From contig CADBDE010000015.1 of NCBI GenBank assembly GCA_902793375.1, positions 1 through 54,825 on the forward strand: a stretch of DNA of 54,825 nt. The letters run 5' to 3'. Source of the stretch: an uncultured Erysipelotrichaceae bacterium (GTDB taxonomy: Bacteria > Bacillota_I > Bacilli_A > RF39 > UBA660). Shown here piece after piece: positions 1-8,251 of the stretch. The notes under the pieces are model-generated. The model was not told the DNA's origin, did not search any database, and saw only the letters and a program-made list of their open reading frames with translations. Both the position numbers and the translations under genes were made by a program. How positions within the stretch are numbered: the stretch's first letter is position 1; every line of letters begins with the position of its first letter.

Positions 1-1
1 C

Positions 2-634
2 ATTCAAAATTCAAGAAAGAGTGCATATGTAGATACAGCAGTAGGATACATGGATTCAGTAATGAAAGAAGTAAATGCATCTAAAGATTTAAGATTCTAC
101 TCAACTAATACATTATATATGGTTGCAGTTGGTCATGACAAAAAGAACTCATGTGTAACAGTAGAATCAGGAGGACAATCACCATTTAGTGATGCATGGA
201 AATATGCATTTGTTGGAGTAACATATGATGGAAAAGGATATAGTTATTACTATATGTCAGAAGATATGGCAGGACAAGGAATTGGATTTATTAGTAAGAA
301 AGAATTAACAGATGAGGGAACTGACTATATTTATAGTGCTCATGGAACTTTAGCAAAAACTTCTAAAGGAAATAATACTATTTCTGATGATTTTGCTACT
401 AAATTAAATAAGATTTATAAAGTAGAAGCTTCAGGACTTAATTCAACTACCTACACTTCACAAGAAAATGGTGGTAGTTCATTAAATCTTGATGGAACGC
501 TTCCAACAGAAATTACTACTGCATTAGTTGGTTCATTACATGATTATGAATCTACAAAAAATATTACAAGTGTAGTATTTGTTGTTAAGAATTCTGAATC
601 TTCTTTATGTCATTATAAAGAACCAGTAGCTTAA
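2..634 (+). CDS. type IV pilin-like protein, 5' end outside the window
   Basis: The reading frame is open from base 2 and begins with NSRKSAYVDTA, which matches the end of the N-terminal helix of the other pilin-like genes here (39575, 54582). The FTLIELL signal therefore lies just upstream of the window. The family block then follows: SPFSDAWKYAFVGVTYDGKGYSYYY, shown here only as the pattern SPxxD...VTYDGKGY, and GQGIG. The C-terminal part has no WRI/PVVYLK-type domain and carries single Cys residues near VTVE and near its end. Likely a class III signal-peptide surface or fibre protein. Its exact role is unknown. Confidence 0.7.
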   Translation: MQNSRKSAYVDTAVGYMDSVMKEVNASKDLRFYSTNTLYMVAVGHDKKNSCVTVESGGQSPFSDAWKYAFVGVTYDGKGYSYYYMSEDMAGQGIGFISKKELTDEGTDYIYSAHGTLAKTSKGNNTISDDFATKLNKIYKVEASGLNSTTYTSQENGGSSLNLDGTLPTEITTALVGSLHDYESTKNITSVVFVVKNSESSLCHYKEPVA

Positions 635-648
635 TTAATAAGTTAATA

Positions 649-676
649 AACAATCCGTAATGGATTGTTTTTTTTT
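649..676 (+). terminator. Rho-independent terminator after the pilin-like gene
   Basis: Arms AACAATCC and GGATTGTT enclose a 5-base loop, followed by a run of T. It ends the upstream pilin gene before nfo. Confidence 0.85.
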
Positions 677-708
677 CTTATTTATTATAAAATTTATTTG
701 GTGATGTT

Positions 709-1572
709 ATGTTATTAATAGGTAGTCATGTTGGATTTAATAGTAAAGATCAATTAGTTGGATCTTTAAATCAAGCATTATCATATGGAGCTAATACTTT
801 TATGTTTTATACTGGAGCCCCACAAAATACAATAAGAAGTAAAATAAATGATAAATTAACAAAAGAAGCACTAGAAATAATGAATAAAAATAATATTGAA
901 TTAACTAATATAATAGTTCATGCTCCATACATTATTAATCTTGCTAATAATAAGGAAGATGATAAATATAACTTTTCTATTAGATTCTTAAAAGAAGAAA
1001 TAGGAAGATGCAAACAAATAGGAATAAAATATTTAGTTCTTCATCCTGGAAGTCATGTTGGAGTAGGTGTAGAAGATGGCTTAAAAAGTATTATATTTGC
1101 TATTAATCAAGTTAATAAAACAAATGATAGTGTAATTGTTCTTCTTGAAACGATGGCTGGAAAAGGAACAGAACTTGGAACAAATTTTGAACAATTAAAA
1201 ACTATTATTGATGGTGTAGTTGATAAAGATAAAATAGGCATATGTATGGATACTTGTCATTTAAATGATGCAGGATTTGATGTATCTAATTTTGATAAGA
1301 TATTAGATGAATTTGATTCAATTATTGGACTTAATTATCTTCATTGTATTCACATAAATGATAGTAAGAATCCTATTGGAGCACATAAAGATAGACATGA
1401 AAATATTGGATATGGAACCATTGGTTTTAATAATCTAATAAACATTATTTATAATGAAAGATTAGATAATATTCCTAAAATACTTGAAACACCTTGGATT
1501 GGGGATTATCCTCCATATAAAGAAGAAATAGAAATGATAAAAAATAAAGAATTTAATTCAAAATTAAAATAA
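709..1572 (+). CDS. nfo: deoxyribonuclease IV (AP endonuclease, Nfo)
   Basis: Endonuclease IV cleaves DNA 5' of abasic sites in base-excision repair. The 287-residue length is normal for the TIM-barrel family. All nine expected metal ligands are visible: H71, H112, E147, D181, H184, H215, D228, H230 and E260, within motifs such as HAPYIINLAN, LETMAGKGTELG and MDTCHLNDAGFD. ATG has GGTGATG just upstream. The gene is followed at once, on the opposite strand, by a YqfT-like gene. In Bacillus nfo (yqfS) and yqfT are also neighbours. Confidence 0.95.
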   Translation: MLLIGSHVGFNSKDQLVGSLNQALSYGANTFMFYTGAPQNTIRSKINDKLTKEALEIMNKNNIELTNIIVHAPYIINLANNKEDDKYNFSIRFLKEEIGRCKQIGIKYLVLHPGSHVGVGVEDGLKSIIFAINQVNKTNDSVIVLLETMAGKGTELGTNFEQLKTIIDGVVDKDKIGICMDTCHLNDAGFDVSNFDKILDEFDSIIGLNYLHCIHINDSKNPIGAHKDRHENIGYGTIGFNNLINIIYNERLDNIPKILETPWIGDYPPYKEEIEMIKNKEFNSKLK

Positions 1573-1592
1573 GTCTATGACTTATTTTTTTT
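1566..1592. terminator. bidirectional terminator between convergent genes
   Basis: A perfect 10-bp stem (AAAATAAGTC / GACTTATTTT) with a 3-base loop is A-rich on one side and T-rich on the other. It contains the nfo stop codon and the stop of the convergent minus-strand gene, so one hairpin probably serves both. Confidence 0.8.
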
Positions 1593-1826
1593 ATATTTAT
1601 TATATAATTCAACTATCTTATCATAAGTTTTTGATTCTAATTTTTCTTTTAATTCTTCAAAAAGAAAAGTAGGATCTTCATTTAAGAAAACATTCCAATA
1701 ATTTTTAATATATACATATATTATTTTTGTTTCATGATTTAATAATGTTATTCCTTCTTTTAAAGCAAAATTATATATATCTTCTTCTGTTATTTTTTTT
1801 ATGTATTCTTTAATTAAAAAATTCAA
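1575..1826 (-). CDS. YqfT-like small protein (DUF2624 type)
   Basis: An 83-residue, mostly helical, charged protein. The pattern ITEEDIYNFALKEGI, then ELKEKLESKTYDKIVELYN, resembles DUF2624/YqfT proteins, which in Bacillus sit beside nfo. Assignment rests on that similarity by eye plus the neighbourhood. The start must be TTG, because an in-frame stop lies just upstream; AAGGTG sits 7 bases before this TTG. It is one of only two minus-strand genes and is convergent with nfo. Function unknown. Confidence 0.6.
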   Translation of the reverse strand: MNFLIKEYIKKITEEDIYNFALKEGITLLNHETKIIYVYIKNYWNVFLNEDPTFLFEELKEKLESKTYDKIVELYNKYKKNKS

Positions 1827-1894
1827 AAAACATCACCTTATTAAAATATATTAAATAAAAAAGTTTATATTACACAAAATACTAATGTGATGTT

Positions 1895-3880
1895 ATGAAA
1901 AAAAATTATATTTTAAACAAAAAAATAAATCGTTTTAAGTATTTTGTTTATTTATTTATTATTGTATTGTCATTTAGTTTTGGGTATTTAAATATATTTA
2001 AAAAAGAGCATTATTTAACAATGTTAGATAATGCTGTTAATAACGTTTATTATAGTAAAAATGCTCCAAGAGGTAGAATATTTGATAGAAATAATAATTT
2101 ATTAGTAGATAATAAATTAGTACCTTGTATTAATTATTTGAAACCTAAAAAAATTACTAAAGAAAAAGAAATATCTATTGCAGAAAAACTTTCTAATTTA
2201 TTAGAAATTGATTATTCAAGACTTTCTACTAGAATGTTAAAAGATTATTATATTACTACAAATGAAACTGATTATTTAATAACACAAGAAGAATGGAACT
2301 TATTTAGTAATAGAAAAATTAGTAGAAGTGATATATATAATTTAAAGTTAGAAAGAATTAGTGAGATAGTTTTAAATAACTATAATGAAAAAGATAAAAA
2401 AATTGCATATATCTATCATTTAATGAATAATGGATTTTCTTATGAAATAAAAACTATTAAAGAAGATGGATTAACTGATAAAGAAATAGCAAGTATTTGT
2501 GATAATTATGAAGATTTGAATGGTATTTTTATTGATTATAATTATGAAAGAGAATACTTATATGGTGATACTTTAAAAAGTATCATAGGTAATACTTCTA
2601 ATATTCCTATTGAAGAAAAACAATATTATTTGGATAAAGGATATAAATTAACTGATACTGTTGGAACAAGTTATTTAGAAAAACAATATGAAGAGTATCT
2701 TCATGGAGAAAAAGGAACATATAAAATAAATAATAATAAAATAGATATAGTTAAGGATGGTAAAAGAGGAAAAGATATAGTTCTTACTATTGATATTAAA
2801 TTACAACAAGAAATAGATAAAATATTAGAAGAAGAGTTAATAAATGCTAAGAATGATCCTAATACAGAACTATTTAATAGTGTTTATGTAGTTATTAAAG
2901 ATCCTAAAAATGGTGATATATTGGCAATGTCAGGAAAAGGCTTAAAAAAAGAGAATGGTAAGTATATTACTTATGATTTAACTCAAGGAGTACTTACTAA
3001 TTCTATGACTCCAGGAAGTGTAGTAAAAGGAGCATCAATAATGGTTGGATATAAAGAAAATGCAATAAGAATTGGTGAAGAAATGAATGATAATTGTATT
3101 AAAATATATTCTTTTCCTAAAAAATGTTCTTGGAAAAGACTTGGTGTTGTAAATGATATTAAAGCTCTTAGTTTATCATCTAATATATATCAGTTTAAAA
3201 CAGCTTTAAAAGTAGCAAATATAGATTATTCATATAATACTAAAGTAAATGATGTAGAAGAAGCTTTTAATAAATATAGATTGCTTTTTAGAGAATTAGG
3301 ACTAGGTAGTAAAACTGGAATTGATTTACCTGTGGATGATATTGGAGGAGTAGGAAAAAGTAATAGTCCTGATTTATATTTAAATTATGTTATTGGGCAA
3401 TATGATACTTATACTACAATGCAATTGTCTGAATATATTTCAACTATAGCAAATAATGGAGAAAGGGTATATCCACACTTACTATTAGAAGTAAAAGAGA
3501 AAAATAATAATGTATTTAAATATGATCCAATTAAAAAAAACATTTCAGTTGAAAAAAAATATATTGAAAGAGTAAGAGAAGGATTTAATGAAGTAATGAA
3601 ATCAGGACTTGGAAGAGGTTATATGGGAGATGTTAAAAATCCATCAGGAAAAACAGGAACAAGTGAATCATTTTATGACAGTAATAATGATGGCATAATA
3701 GATACTCCAACAGTTTCAAATGCTTTTGTTGGGTATTATCCAAGCAATGACCCTAAAATGTCTATTGCAATTACATTTCCTAATATTATGAGAATAAGCG
3801 GTAATGATGAAAGAAGAACATATATAAATAAAGTTATAACAAAGAGAATTATGAATGTTTTTCAAGAATTATATGATTAA
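1895..3880 (+). CDS. class B penicillin-binding protein (PBP2-like transpeptidase)
   Basis: Peptidoglycan DD-transpeptidase, 661 residues. One N-terminal membrane anchor lies at about residues 14-33, then the dimerisation/pedestal region starting with APRGRIFDRN (about 57-66), then the transpeptidase domain. The three penicilloyl-serine motifs are S375-V-V-K378, S428-S-N430 and K586-T-G. Directly after KTG is an EF-hand-like loop, D595-S-N-N-D-G-I-I-D603, which could bind calcium. The class is clear; whether it serves elongation or division is not. The ATG is preceded by GTGATG. Confidence 0.92.
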   Translation: MKKNYILNKKINRFKYFVYLFIIVLSFSFGYLNIFKKEHYLTMLDNAVNNVYYSKNAPRGRIFDRNNNLLVDNKLVPCINYLKPKKITKEKEISIAEKLSNLLEIDYSRLSTRMLKDYYITTNETDYLITQEEWNLFSNRKISRSDIYNLKLERISEIVLNNYNEKDKKIAYIYHLMNNGFSYEIKTIKEDGLTDKEIASICDNYEDLNGIFIDYNYEREYLYGDTLKSIIGNTSNIPIEEKQYYLDKGYKLTDTVGTSYLEKQYEEYLHGEKGTYKINNNKIDIVKDGKRGKDIVLTIDIKLQQEIDKILEEELINAKNDPNTELFNSVYVVIKDPKNGDILAMSGKGLKKENGKYITYDLTQGVLTNSMTPGSVVKGASIMVGYKENAIRIGEEMNDNCIKIYSFPKKCSWKRLGVVNDIKALSLSSNIYQFKTALKVANIDYSYNTKVNDVEEAFNKYRLLFRELGLGSKTGIDLPVDDIGGVGKSNSPDLYLNYVIGQYDTYTTMQLSEYISTIANNGERVYPHLLLEVKEKNNNVFKYDPIKKNISVEKKYIERVREGFNEVMKSGLGRGYMGDVKNPSGKTGTSESFYDSNNDGIIDTPTVSNAFVGYYPSNDPKMSIAITFPNIMRISGNDERRTYINKVITKRIMNVFQELYD

Positions 3881-3939
3881 TTATTCTTTACTTTTTATTT
3901 TTGAAATGCTAGAATAAAATTTACAAGAGAGAGGTATTT

Positions 3940-4746
3940 ATGGAAAACGAAAAAAACATAATACAAAGAATAGGAAGTGGAGTTACAGCATTAGGTCTTT
4001 TAGTAGGTGGATATTCTATTGCAAAGACTGATAATGCAAAAGCTTGTGAACCAGTCCCTGGTTTTGATACATATTGTGATTGTCAAGCTGAAGACTTTGA
4101 ACCAGTAGTTGTTCAAAAACCAAAATCTAAATATGGGACTACAATTGACCCTGTAAGTGGTATTGAATACAACACAGTGGTTGTTGAAAAAGGAGATAAT
4201 GCATCTAAATTAAGTTCAAGAGTTGTTCATTACTTTATTGAACACAAAGAAGTGTCAGTTGACGAAAAAGCAATGTATAACGAAGATTACGACACAAGAG
4301 CTAGATTTTGGCCAGTAATTGTATATTTAAATAGTGAAGATGGAAAAGAATATCATTCAAAAGTTGGAGAAAAGTTTATATTTCCAAAGACTTATGATGA
4401 GCTAGTAGCATTAAATAGCGAATTAAAAAGATGTGGATGGTATGCTAACTATGTTCAAAGTCATGAAACTTATAAAGTAAAAAAGGTACATAAAATACCA
4501 AAAGAAAAAACAAGAAGATACGTTGAAGAAATGTATAGAGAGATTTATCATGATCCTTGTTTAATAATTGATGATGCTATGCTTGATGCTTATTTAAAAG
4601 CTCATAGTTATGATGGTAAATTTATATTTGATAAACATTCAAAACTTGATTTAAAAGAGAAAATAGCTTTAGCAGAATGGATTCCAACATTTGATGAATT
4701 AGACTGTTATATGACAAAAGCACCTAAGAAAAAGGTACGTAAATAA
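3940..4746 (+). CDS. secreted LysM-like protein, first of a tandem pair
   Basis: A 268-residue protein with an N-terminal hydrophobic stretch (about residues 13-27) ending in NAKA, probably a signal peptide or anchor. It then has a divergent LysM-like block: VVEKGDNASKLSSRVVHYF, later RFWPVIVYLN and VGEKFIFPKT. The same blocks recur in the next gene (VVKKGDNTSRISEKI, KYWPVVAYLN, PGDIIYFPSS), so the two are paralogues. LysM domains bind N-acetylglucosamine polymers; wall binding is inferred. The Cys residues near the N-terminus (CDC) and the basic tail KKKVRK are unlike the paralogue. SD GAGAGAGG precedes ATG. Confidence 0.7.
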   Translation: MENEKNIIQRIGSGVTALGLLVGGYSIAKTDNAKACEPVPGFDTYCDCQAEDFEPVVVQKPKSKYGTTIDPVSGIEYNTVVVEKGDNASKLSSRVVHYFIEHKEVSVDEKAMYNEDYDTRARFWPVIVYLNSEDGKEYHSKVGEKFIFPKTYDELVALNSELKRCGWYANYVQSHETYKVKKVHKIPKEKTRRYVEEMYREIYHDPCLIIDDAMLDAYLKAHSYDGKFIFDKHSKLDLKEKIALAEWIPTFDELDCYMTKAPKKKVRK

Positions 4747-4768
4747 AATATTTTTAAGAGTTTAATAT

Positions 4769-4800
4769 GCACATTCTTATCTTAATGAATGTGCTTTTTT
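4769..4800 (+). terminator. Rho-independent terminator
   Basis: GCACATTC and GAATGTGC form an 8-bp stem around a 10-base loop, followed by six T. It separates the two LysM-like genes. Confidence 0.85.
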
Positions 4801-4820
4801 ATAGTCAAACTAAAAAAAAC

Positions 4821-4849
4821 TTGCATTTTTTCAAGTTTTGTGCTATAAT
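4821..4849 (+). promoter_or_regulatory. sigma-A type promoter of the second LysM-like gene
   Basis: TTGCAT, a 17-base spacer and TATAAT, with TG one base before the -10 (extended -10). With the terminator just upstream, it gives the second LysM-like gene its own transcript. Confidence 0.8.
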
Positions 4850-4881
4850 GTAATGCAAATAAAGAGGGGGGCTTTGTGATT

Positions 4882-5562
4882 ATGGAAAACAAAAGTCAAA
4901 TTAATGTTAAATTAGCAGCAGGAGTAACAGCAATTATGTTGTCAATGACTCCAGTACTAGCTGGAACTACAAACGCTTATGCAGAAGGAATTGTTAAAAA
5001 TGAAACAGTTCAAAAAAGATATAAGGAAGGAGCATTTGTAGAAGATTTCTTATCAAATGAAGATATTCATTATAATGGATATGTAGTAAAAAAAGGTGAT
5101 AATACTTCTAGAATTAGTGAAAAAATTTGTAAATACTACAATGTAGAAAAATCTACTAAATATTGGCCAGTTGTTGCCTACTTAAATTCTTTCCCAAGGA
5201 TGATTAAACCAGGAGATATTATATATTTCCCAAGTTCAATTGAAGTAATGGATGAATTATTAGGAAGATTAAAATCAAGTAATTGGTACAGTAGTTATGT
5301 TCAATATAATGGTATTTATAAAAATCATAAGAGAAATTTAACAGTTGGTGAAGTAATAGATGAAATATTTGGAAAAGGCGCTAGTAAAGATCCTACATTT
5401 GTAAGAAAGTATTTAAAAGCTGTAGGAATGGATCCTTCTAAATATAGTTCTACTTCTGAATTAAATGCTGATTCATATTTCAAATTAACTGATTGGATTC
5501 CAACAACTGAGGAGTTAGGTATGGAACCTACTGTTCAAAATGCTAGTAAAAAAATTAAGTAA
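4882..5562 (+). CDS. secreted LysM-like protein, second of a tandem pair
   Basis: About 226 residues. A signal peptide with a small-residue end (AGTTNAYAE) precedes one LysM-like domain: YVVKKGDNTSRISEKI, KYWPVVAYLN, KPGDIIYFPSS. It is shorter than its upstream paralogue and lacks the basic C-terminus. ATG at 4882 (MENKSQ, matching MENEKN of the paralogue) is chosen over GTG at 4876, because the purine-rich AGAGGGGGG lies about 10 bases before ATG but only 4 before GTG. Probably a wall-binding exported protein. No catalytic domain is visible. Confidence 0.72.
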   Translation: MENKSQINVKLAAGVTAIMLSMTPVLAGTTNAYAEGIVKNETVQKRYKEGAFVEDFLSNEDIHYNGYVVKKGDNTSRISEKICKYYNVEKSTKYWPVVAYLNSFPRMIKPGDIIYFPSSIEVMDELLGRLKSSNWYSSYVQYNGIYKNHKRNLTVGEVIDEIFGKGASKDPTFVRKYLKAVGMDPSKYSSTSELNADSYFKLTDWIPTTEELGMEPTVQNASKKIK

Positions 5563-5566
5563 TAAG

Positions 5567-5595
5567 AAAGCATTGCAAAAAAGCAATGCTTTTTT
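5567..5595 (+). terminator. Rho-independent terminator
   Basis: Ten-base arms AAAGCATTGC and GCAATGCTTT flank six A, with T following. Confidence 0.85.
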
Positions 5596-5605
5596 AATAT
5601 TTTCT

Positions 5606-5634
5606 TTGATTTATTTGAATTATTGTGATATAAT
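5606..5634 (+). promoter_or_regulatory. upstream promoter of rpmG
   Basis: TTGATT, 17 bases, TATAAT. It lies 71 bases upstream of a second promoter in the same orientation and has no gene of its own between. Confidence 0.6.
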
Positions 5635-5677
5635 CAACTAGCAAATGTGTTTATCAAAAAAAAATGTAAAAAATCTT

Positions 5678-5705
5678 TTGCATTATACATATTTTTTGAT
5701 ATAAT
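5678..5705 (+). promoter_or_regulatory. proximal promoter of rpmG-efp
   Basis: TTGCAT, 16 bases, TATAAT. It is the closest promoter to rpmG, with AAGGAGGGA as ribosome site downstream. Confidence 0.7.
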
Positions 5706-5735
5706 ACCAATAGAAATGCCAAGGAGGGATTTATT

Positions 5736-5900
5736 ATGGCAAAAGTAGGAAATAGACAAGGTAAGATTCTTGTATGTCAAGAATGCAAAGAAGAAAACTA
5801 TGTTACTGATAAGAATGTAAAAAATACAACTGATCGTCTAGAATTAAATAAGTATTGTAAGAGATGTCAAAAACATACAGTACATAAAGAAAAGAAATAA
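5736..5900 (+). CDS. rpmG: 50S ribosomal protein L33
   Basis: A 54-residue large-subunit ribosomal protein, starting [17 protein letters not shown] and ending in a Lys-rich tail. It has two CxxC pairs (CQEC and CKRC), so it is the zinc-binding type of L33. An excellent AAGGAGGGA ribosome site precedes ATG, and two promoters lie upstream. efp follows after 21 bases without a terminator, so the two are probably co-transcribed. Confidence 0.95.
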   Translation: MAKVGNRQGKILVCQECKEENYVTDKNVKNTTDRLELNKYCKRCQKHTVHKEKK

Positions 5901-5921
5901 TAAAGGTTAGGTGTGATTTCC

Positions 5922-6479
5922 ATGATAGGTGTTAATGATATTAAAAATGGATTAACTATTAAAGTTGATAATAATTTATTCACAGTAGTTGAATTTCAAC
6001 ATGTAAAACCTGGTAAAGGTTCTGCATTTGTTCGTGTTAAATTGAAAAACTTAAGAACAGGTACTACTGTAGAAACTACATATAATACTAATGTTAAATT
6101 AGAAACAGCACATATTGAAAAACAAACAATGCAATATTTATATTCACAAGGTGATTCTTATTGTTTCATGAATATGCAAACTTATGATCAAGTTGAGTTA
6201 AAGAAAGATCAATTAGGTGAAGATTATAAATTCTTAAAAGAAAATCTTGAAGTTATAATTTCTTTCTATGAAGGAGAAGTTTTAGGACTTATCTTACCTG
6301 ATAAGATTGAGTATACAATTACTAAATCTGAGCCAGGTGTAAAAGGAAATACTACTTCAACTGCAATGAAAGATGCTGAACTTGAAAATGGAATGACTGT
6401 TAAAGTTCCTATGTTTATTGAAGAAGGAGAAAAAATTCTTGTTTCAAGTGCAGATGGAAAATATGTATCAAGGGCATAA
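5922..6479 (+). CDS. efp: translation elongation factor P
   Basis: EF-P relieves ribosome stalling at proline stretches. The 185-residue length and start MIGVNDIKNGL are standard. The loop VKPGKGSAF places Lys at position 32, which is the modified residue in Bacillus EF-P. ATG at 5922 is preferred over GTG at 5913, because TTAGGTG lies 8 bases before ATG and family proteins begin at this point. Ends in a terminator overlapping its stop. Confidence 0.95.
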   Translation: MIGVNDIKNGLTIKVDNNLFTVVEFQHVKPGKGSAFVRVKLKNLRTGTTVETTYNTNVKLETAHIEKQTMQYLYSQGDSYCFMNMQTYDQVELKKDQLGEDYKFLKENLEVIISFYEGEVLGLILPDKIEYTITKSEPGVKGNTTSTAMKDAELENGMTVKVPMFIEEGEKILVSSADGKYVSRA

Positions 6480-6494
6480 TATTGCTCTTTTTTT
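6470..6494 (+). terminator. terminator overlapping the efp stop
   Basis: AAGGGCA and TGCTCTT pair (one G-U) around TAATAT, followed by eight T. The efp stop codon lies in the loop. Confidence 0.7.
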
Positions 6495-6552
6495 TGGTCT
6501 ATTAATATGATATATTGGTTATATAAGAGGAATTTTATAAAAAGGAAATAAT

Positions 6553-6810
6553 ATGGAAGAATACGATATTGAAAGTTTAGTAAATGATATAGATTTTGAA
6601 AGAAATTCTATTAACTATATTAATGGAGAAATAATTCTTACTAATAGAGAAGTTGATTTACTAAAAGACTTAGAAATAGATTATAAAGCATATACAAGTA
6701 TGTCTAGTTTAATAAACGCTATTGAAGAAGTAGCTGAAGATGATCCAGAAATAGAAGACATGTTAAAGGATATGTCAGATAGAAATTATTATTTAAATAC
6801 TAATAAATAG
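6553..6810 (+). CDS. small acidic protein of unknown function
   Basis: An 85-residue, strongly acidic, probably helical protein without signal peptide, membrane segment or Cys. It has AAAGGAAATAAT before ATG and is followed after 10 bases by a lipoprotein gene, so the two likely form one transcript. I do not recognise the family. The coding signal (good SD, A/T-rich third positions, close downstream gene) supports a real gene. Confidence 0.65.
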   Translation: MEEYDIESLVNDIDFERNSINYINGEIILTNREVDLLKDLEIDYKAYTSMSSLINAIEEVAEDDPEIEDMLKDMSDRNYYLNTNK

Positions 6811-6820
6811 GAGGATTTTT

Positions 6821-7219
6821 ATGAAAAAAGTATTAGTTTTATTTTTAGTTATTTTTATACTTGCAGGATGTAATGAAAAGAAAGAGATTGTTCCAAAAGA
6901 GGATAACAAACCAAAAGAATATCAATATTTATTAGAATTTGAAGATTATAAAGATATAAAACTTGAAAATATTAAATCTATTCAAAAAATTAGATATACT
7001 GTTGCTGGAGATAATAGAGTTGAAGTTACAGAAAAGGATGAAATAGAAAAATTCTATAACAGTTTAATTAATTTAAAAATTGGTGAAGAAACAGATATGG
7101 CTTGTGAAGATAATACAACAGTTTATAAAATAAATTTAATAGATGGTAAAAGTGTTTCTATTGAAATTGAATGCGATTGGTTTGTTATAAAAGGTAAAAG
7201 ATATAATATAGTAAAATAG
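6821..7219 (+). CDS. lipoprotein of unknown function
   Basis: A 132-residue protein with a short signal peptide ending in lipobox LAGC (Cys17), hence a predicted diacylglycerol-modified lipoprotein processed by LspA (encoded at 31222). The rest is a small folded domain: IRYTVAGDNRVEVTEKDEIE, then a Cys pair in ETDMACEDN and IEIECDWFV that could form a disulfide. SD GGAGG precedes ATG. Function unknown. Confidence 0.75.
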   Translation: MKKVLVLFLVIFILAGCNEKKEIVPKEDNKPKEYQYLLEFEDYKDIKLENIKSIQKIRYTVAGDNRVEVTEKDEIEKFYNSLINLKIGEETDMACEDNTTVYKINLIDGKSVSIEIECDWFVIKGKRYNIVK

Positions 7220-7237
7220 TGTGTCAAGTAGTATAGT

Positions 7238-7264
7238 AAGGGTAGATTAATTCTCCCTTTTTTT
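7238..7264 (+). terminator. Rho-independent terminator
   Basis: AAGGG-T-AGA pairs with TCTCCCTT with one bulged T, followed by a T run. It closes the two-gene unit 6553-7219. Confidence 0.7.
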
Positions 7265-7297
7265 GTTATAATAAAATGTGCAAAGAAGGTGTTAAAG

Positions 7298-8167
7298 ATG
7301 TTTATAAGTATTATCTTTGCAATTTTAGTAGCTCTATTATGGGCTATTGGAGAAGTATCTTATTCTAAGTTGTCTAGAAGTTTAGATAGAGCAAATGTAT
7401 ATTTTTATCAATACTTATCAAGGACAATTATATATTTAACAATTGCAGCAATTTTTGATATTAGTTTATTCACAAATTTTAATCATGAGCATTTATTAGT
7501 ATTTTTACCTATAATACTTTGTGATTTAGTTGGATCATATGTAATTAATATTGCAGTATCTAATGGTAAGTTATCAGTAGTAAGTCCAATAATGGCAGCA
7601 TATCCAATTGTAGACTTATTTCTTGGTTTAATGATTTTAAAAGAAAAAATTGGAATAATTGAACTATCTTTATCATTGATTATTACATTATCAATAATTT
7701 TTTTAGTTATGATGCAAAAAAAGACAAAAAAATCTCCTCACCCAATTAAAGGAATTATATTTGCAGTTATTTATATGTTATTAGTAGCTTTCTCAATTTA
7801 TTTTGAGAAAGATGCATATACAGTAGATTTTTCAGTATATGAGTTCTATTTTTATAAAGGATTTATATATTTATTAACTAGTGGATTCTTTATGTTTATA
7901 ATAGGAGTAACTCCAGTTAAGATAAAAAAACCAAACATAGATATATTAAGAGGATCTGCTATAACTCCAATAGGAAATGTATTAAATTCTTTTGCTTTAA
8001 GTTTTGGAAATATGATAATTATCACTCCAATTAGTTCTATGTATTCAGTATTATCCAATCATTTAAGTAGAAAAGTCCTTAAAGAAAAAGTATCAGTAAA
8101 AGAAAGTATATGTATAGGTTTAATCTTGTTATGTACAATAGCATTAATAGTAATTGGTATTATTTAA
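7298..8167 (+). CDS. EamA/DMT-family membrane transporter
   Basis: About 289 residues with roughly ten hydrophobic segments in two repeats, the EamA arrangement of the drug/metabolite transporter superfamily. Recognisable features are the first segment with ALLWAIGEVSYSKL, the end of repeat one with SPIMAAYPIVDLFLGLMILKE and the equivalent TPISSMYSVLSNHLSRKVLKE in repeat two. ATG at 7298 has AGAAGG 8 bases upstream and is preferred over GTG at 7289. Substrate unknown. Confidence 0.85.
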   Translation: MFISIIFAILVALLWAIGEVSYSKLSRSLDRANVYFYQYLSRTIIYLTIAAIFDISLFTNFNHEHLLVFLPIILCDLVGSYVINIAVSNGKLSVVSPIMAAYPIVDLFLGLMILKEKIGIIELSLSLIITLSIIFLVMMQKKTKKSPHPIKGIIFAVIYMLLVAFSIYFEKDAYTVDFSVYEFYFYKGFIYLLTSGFFMFIIGVTPVKIKKPNIDILRGSAITPIGNVLNSFALSFGNMIIITPISSMYSVLSNHLSRKVLKEKVSVKESICIGLILLCTIALIVIGII

Positions 8168-8191
8168 AATAGTTTATTAAACTATTTTTTT
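8166..8191 (+). terminator. terminator after the EamA transporter
   Basis: A perfect 10-bp stem AAAATAGTTT / AAACTATTTT with a 3-base loop, overlapping the stop codon. Confidence 0.8.
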
Positions 8192-8251
8192 ATTTAATTA
8201 TAACTTTAAAAAAAATATATTCTTTGATATAATAACCCCGGGTGATTGTCT

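Noticed and set aside
7852-8058. Minus-strand open frame inside the EamA transporter
   Set aside because: No SD and fully within a well-supported gene.
8228-8245. CCCCGGG patch before the SDR gene as a possible insertion scar
   Set aside because: A single 7-base GC patch between a -10 box and an SD; too short to interpret.
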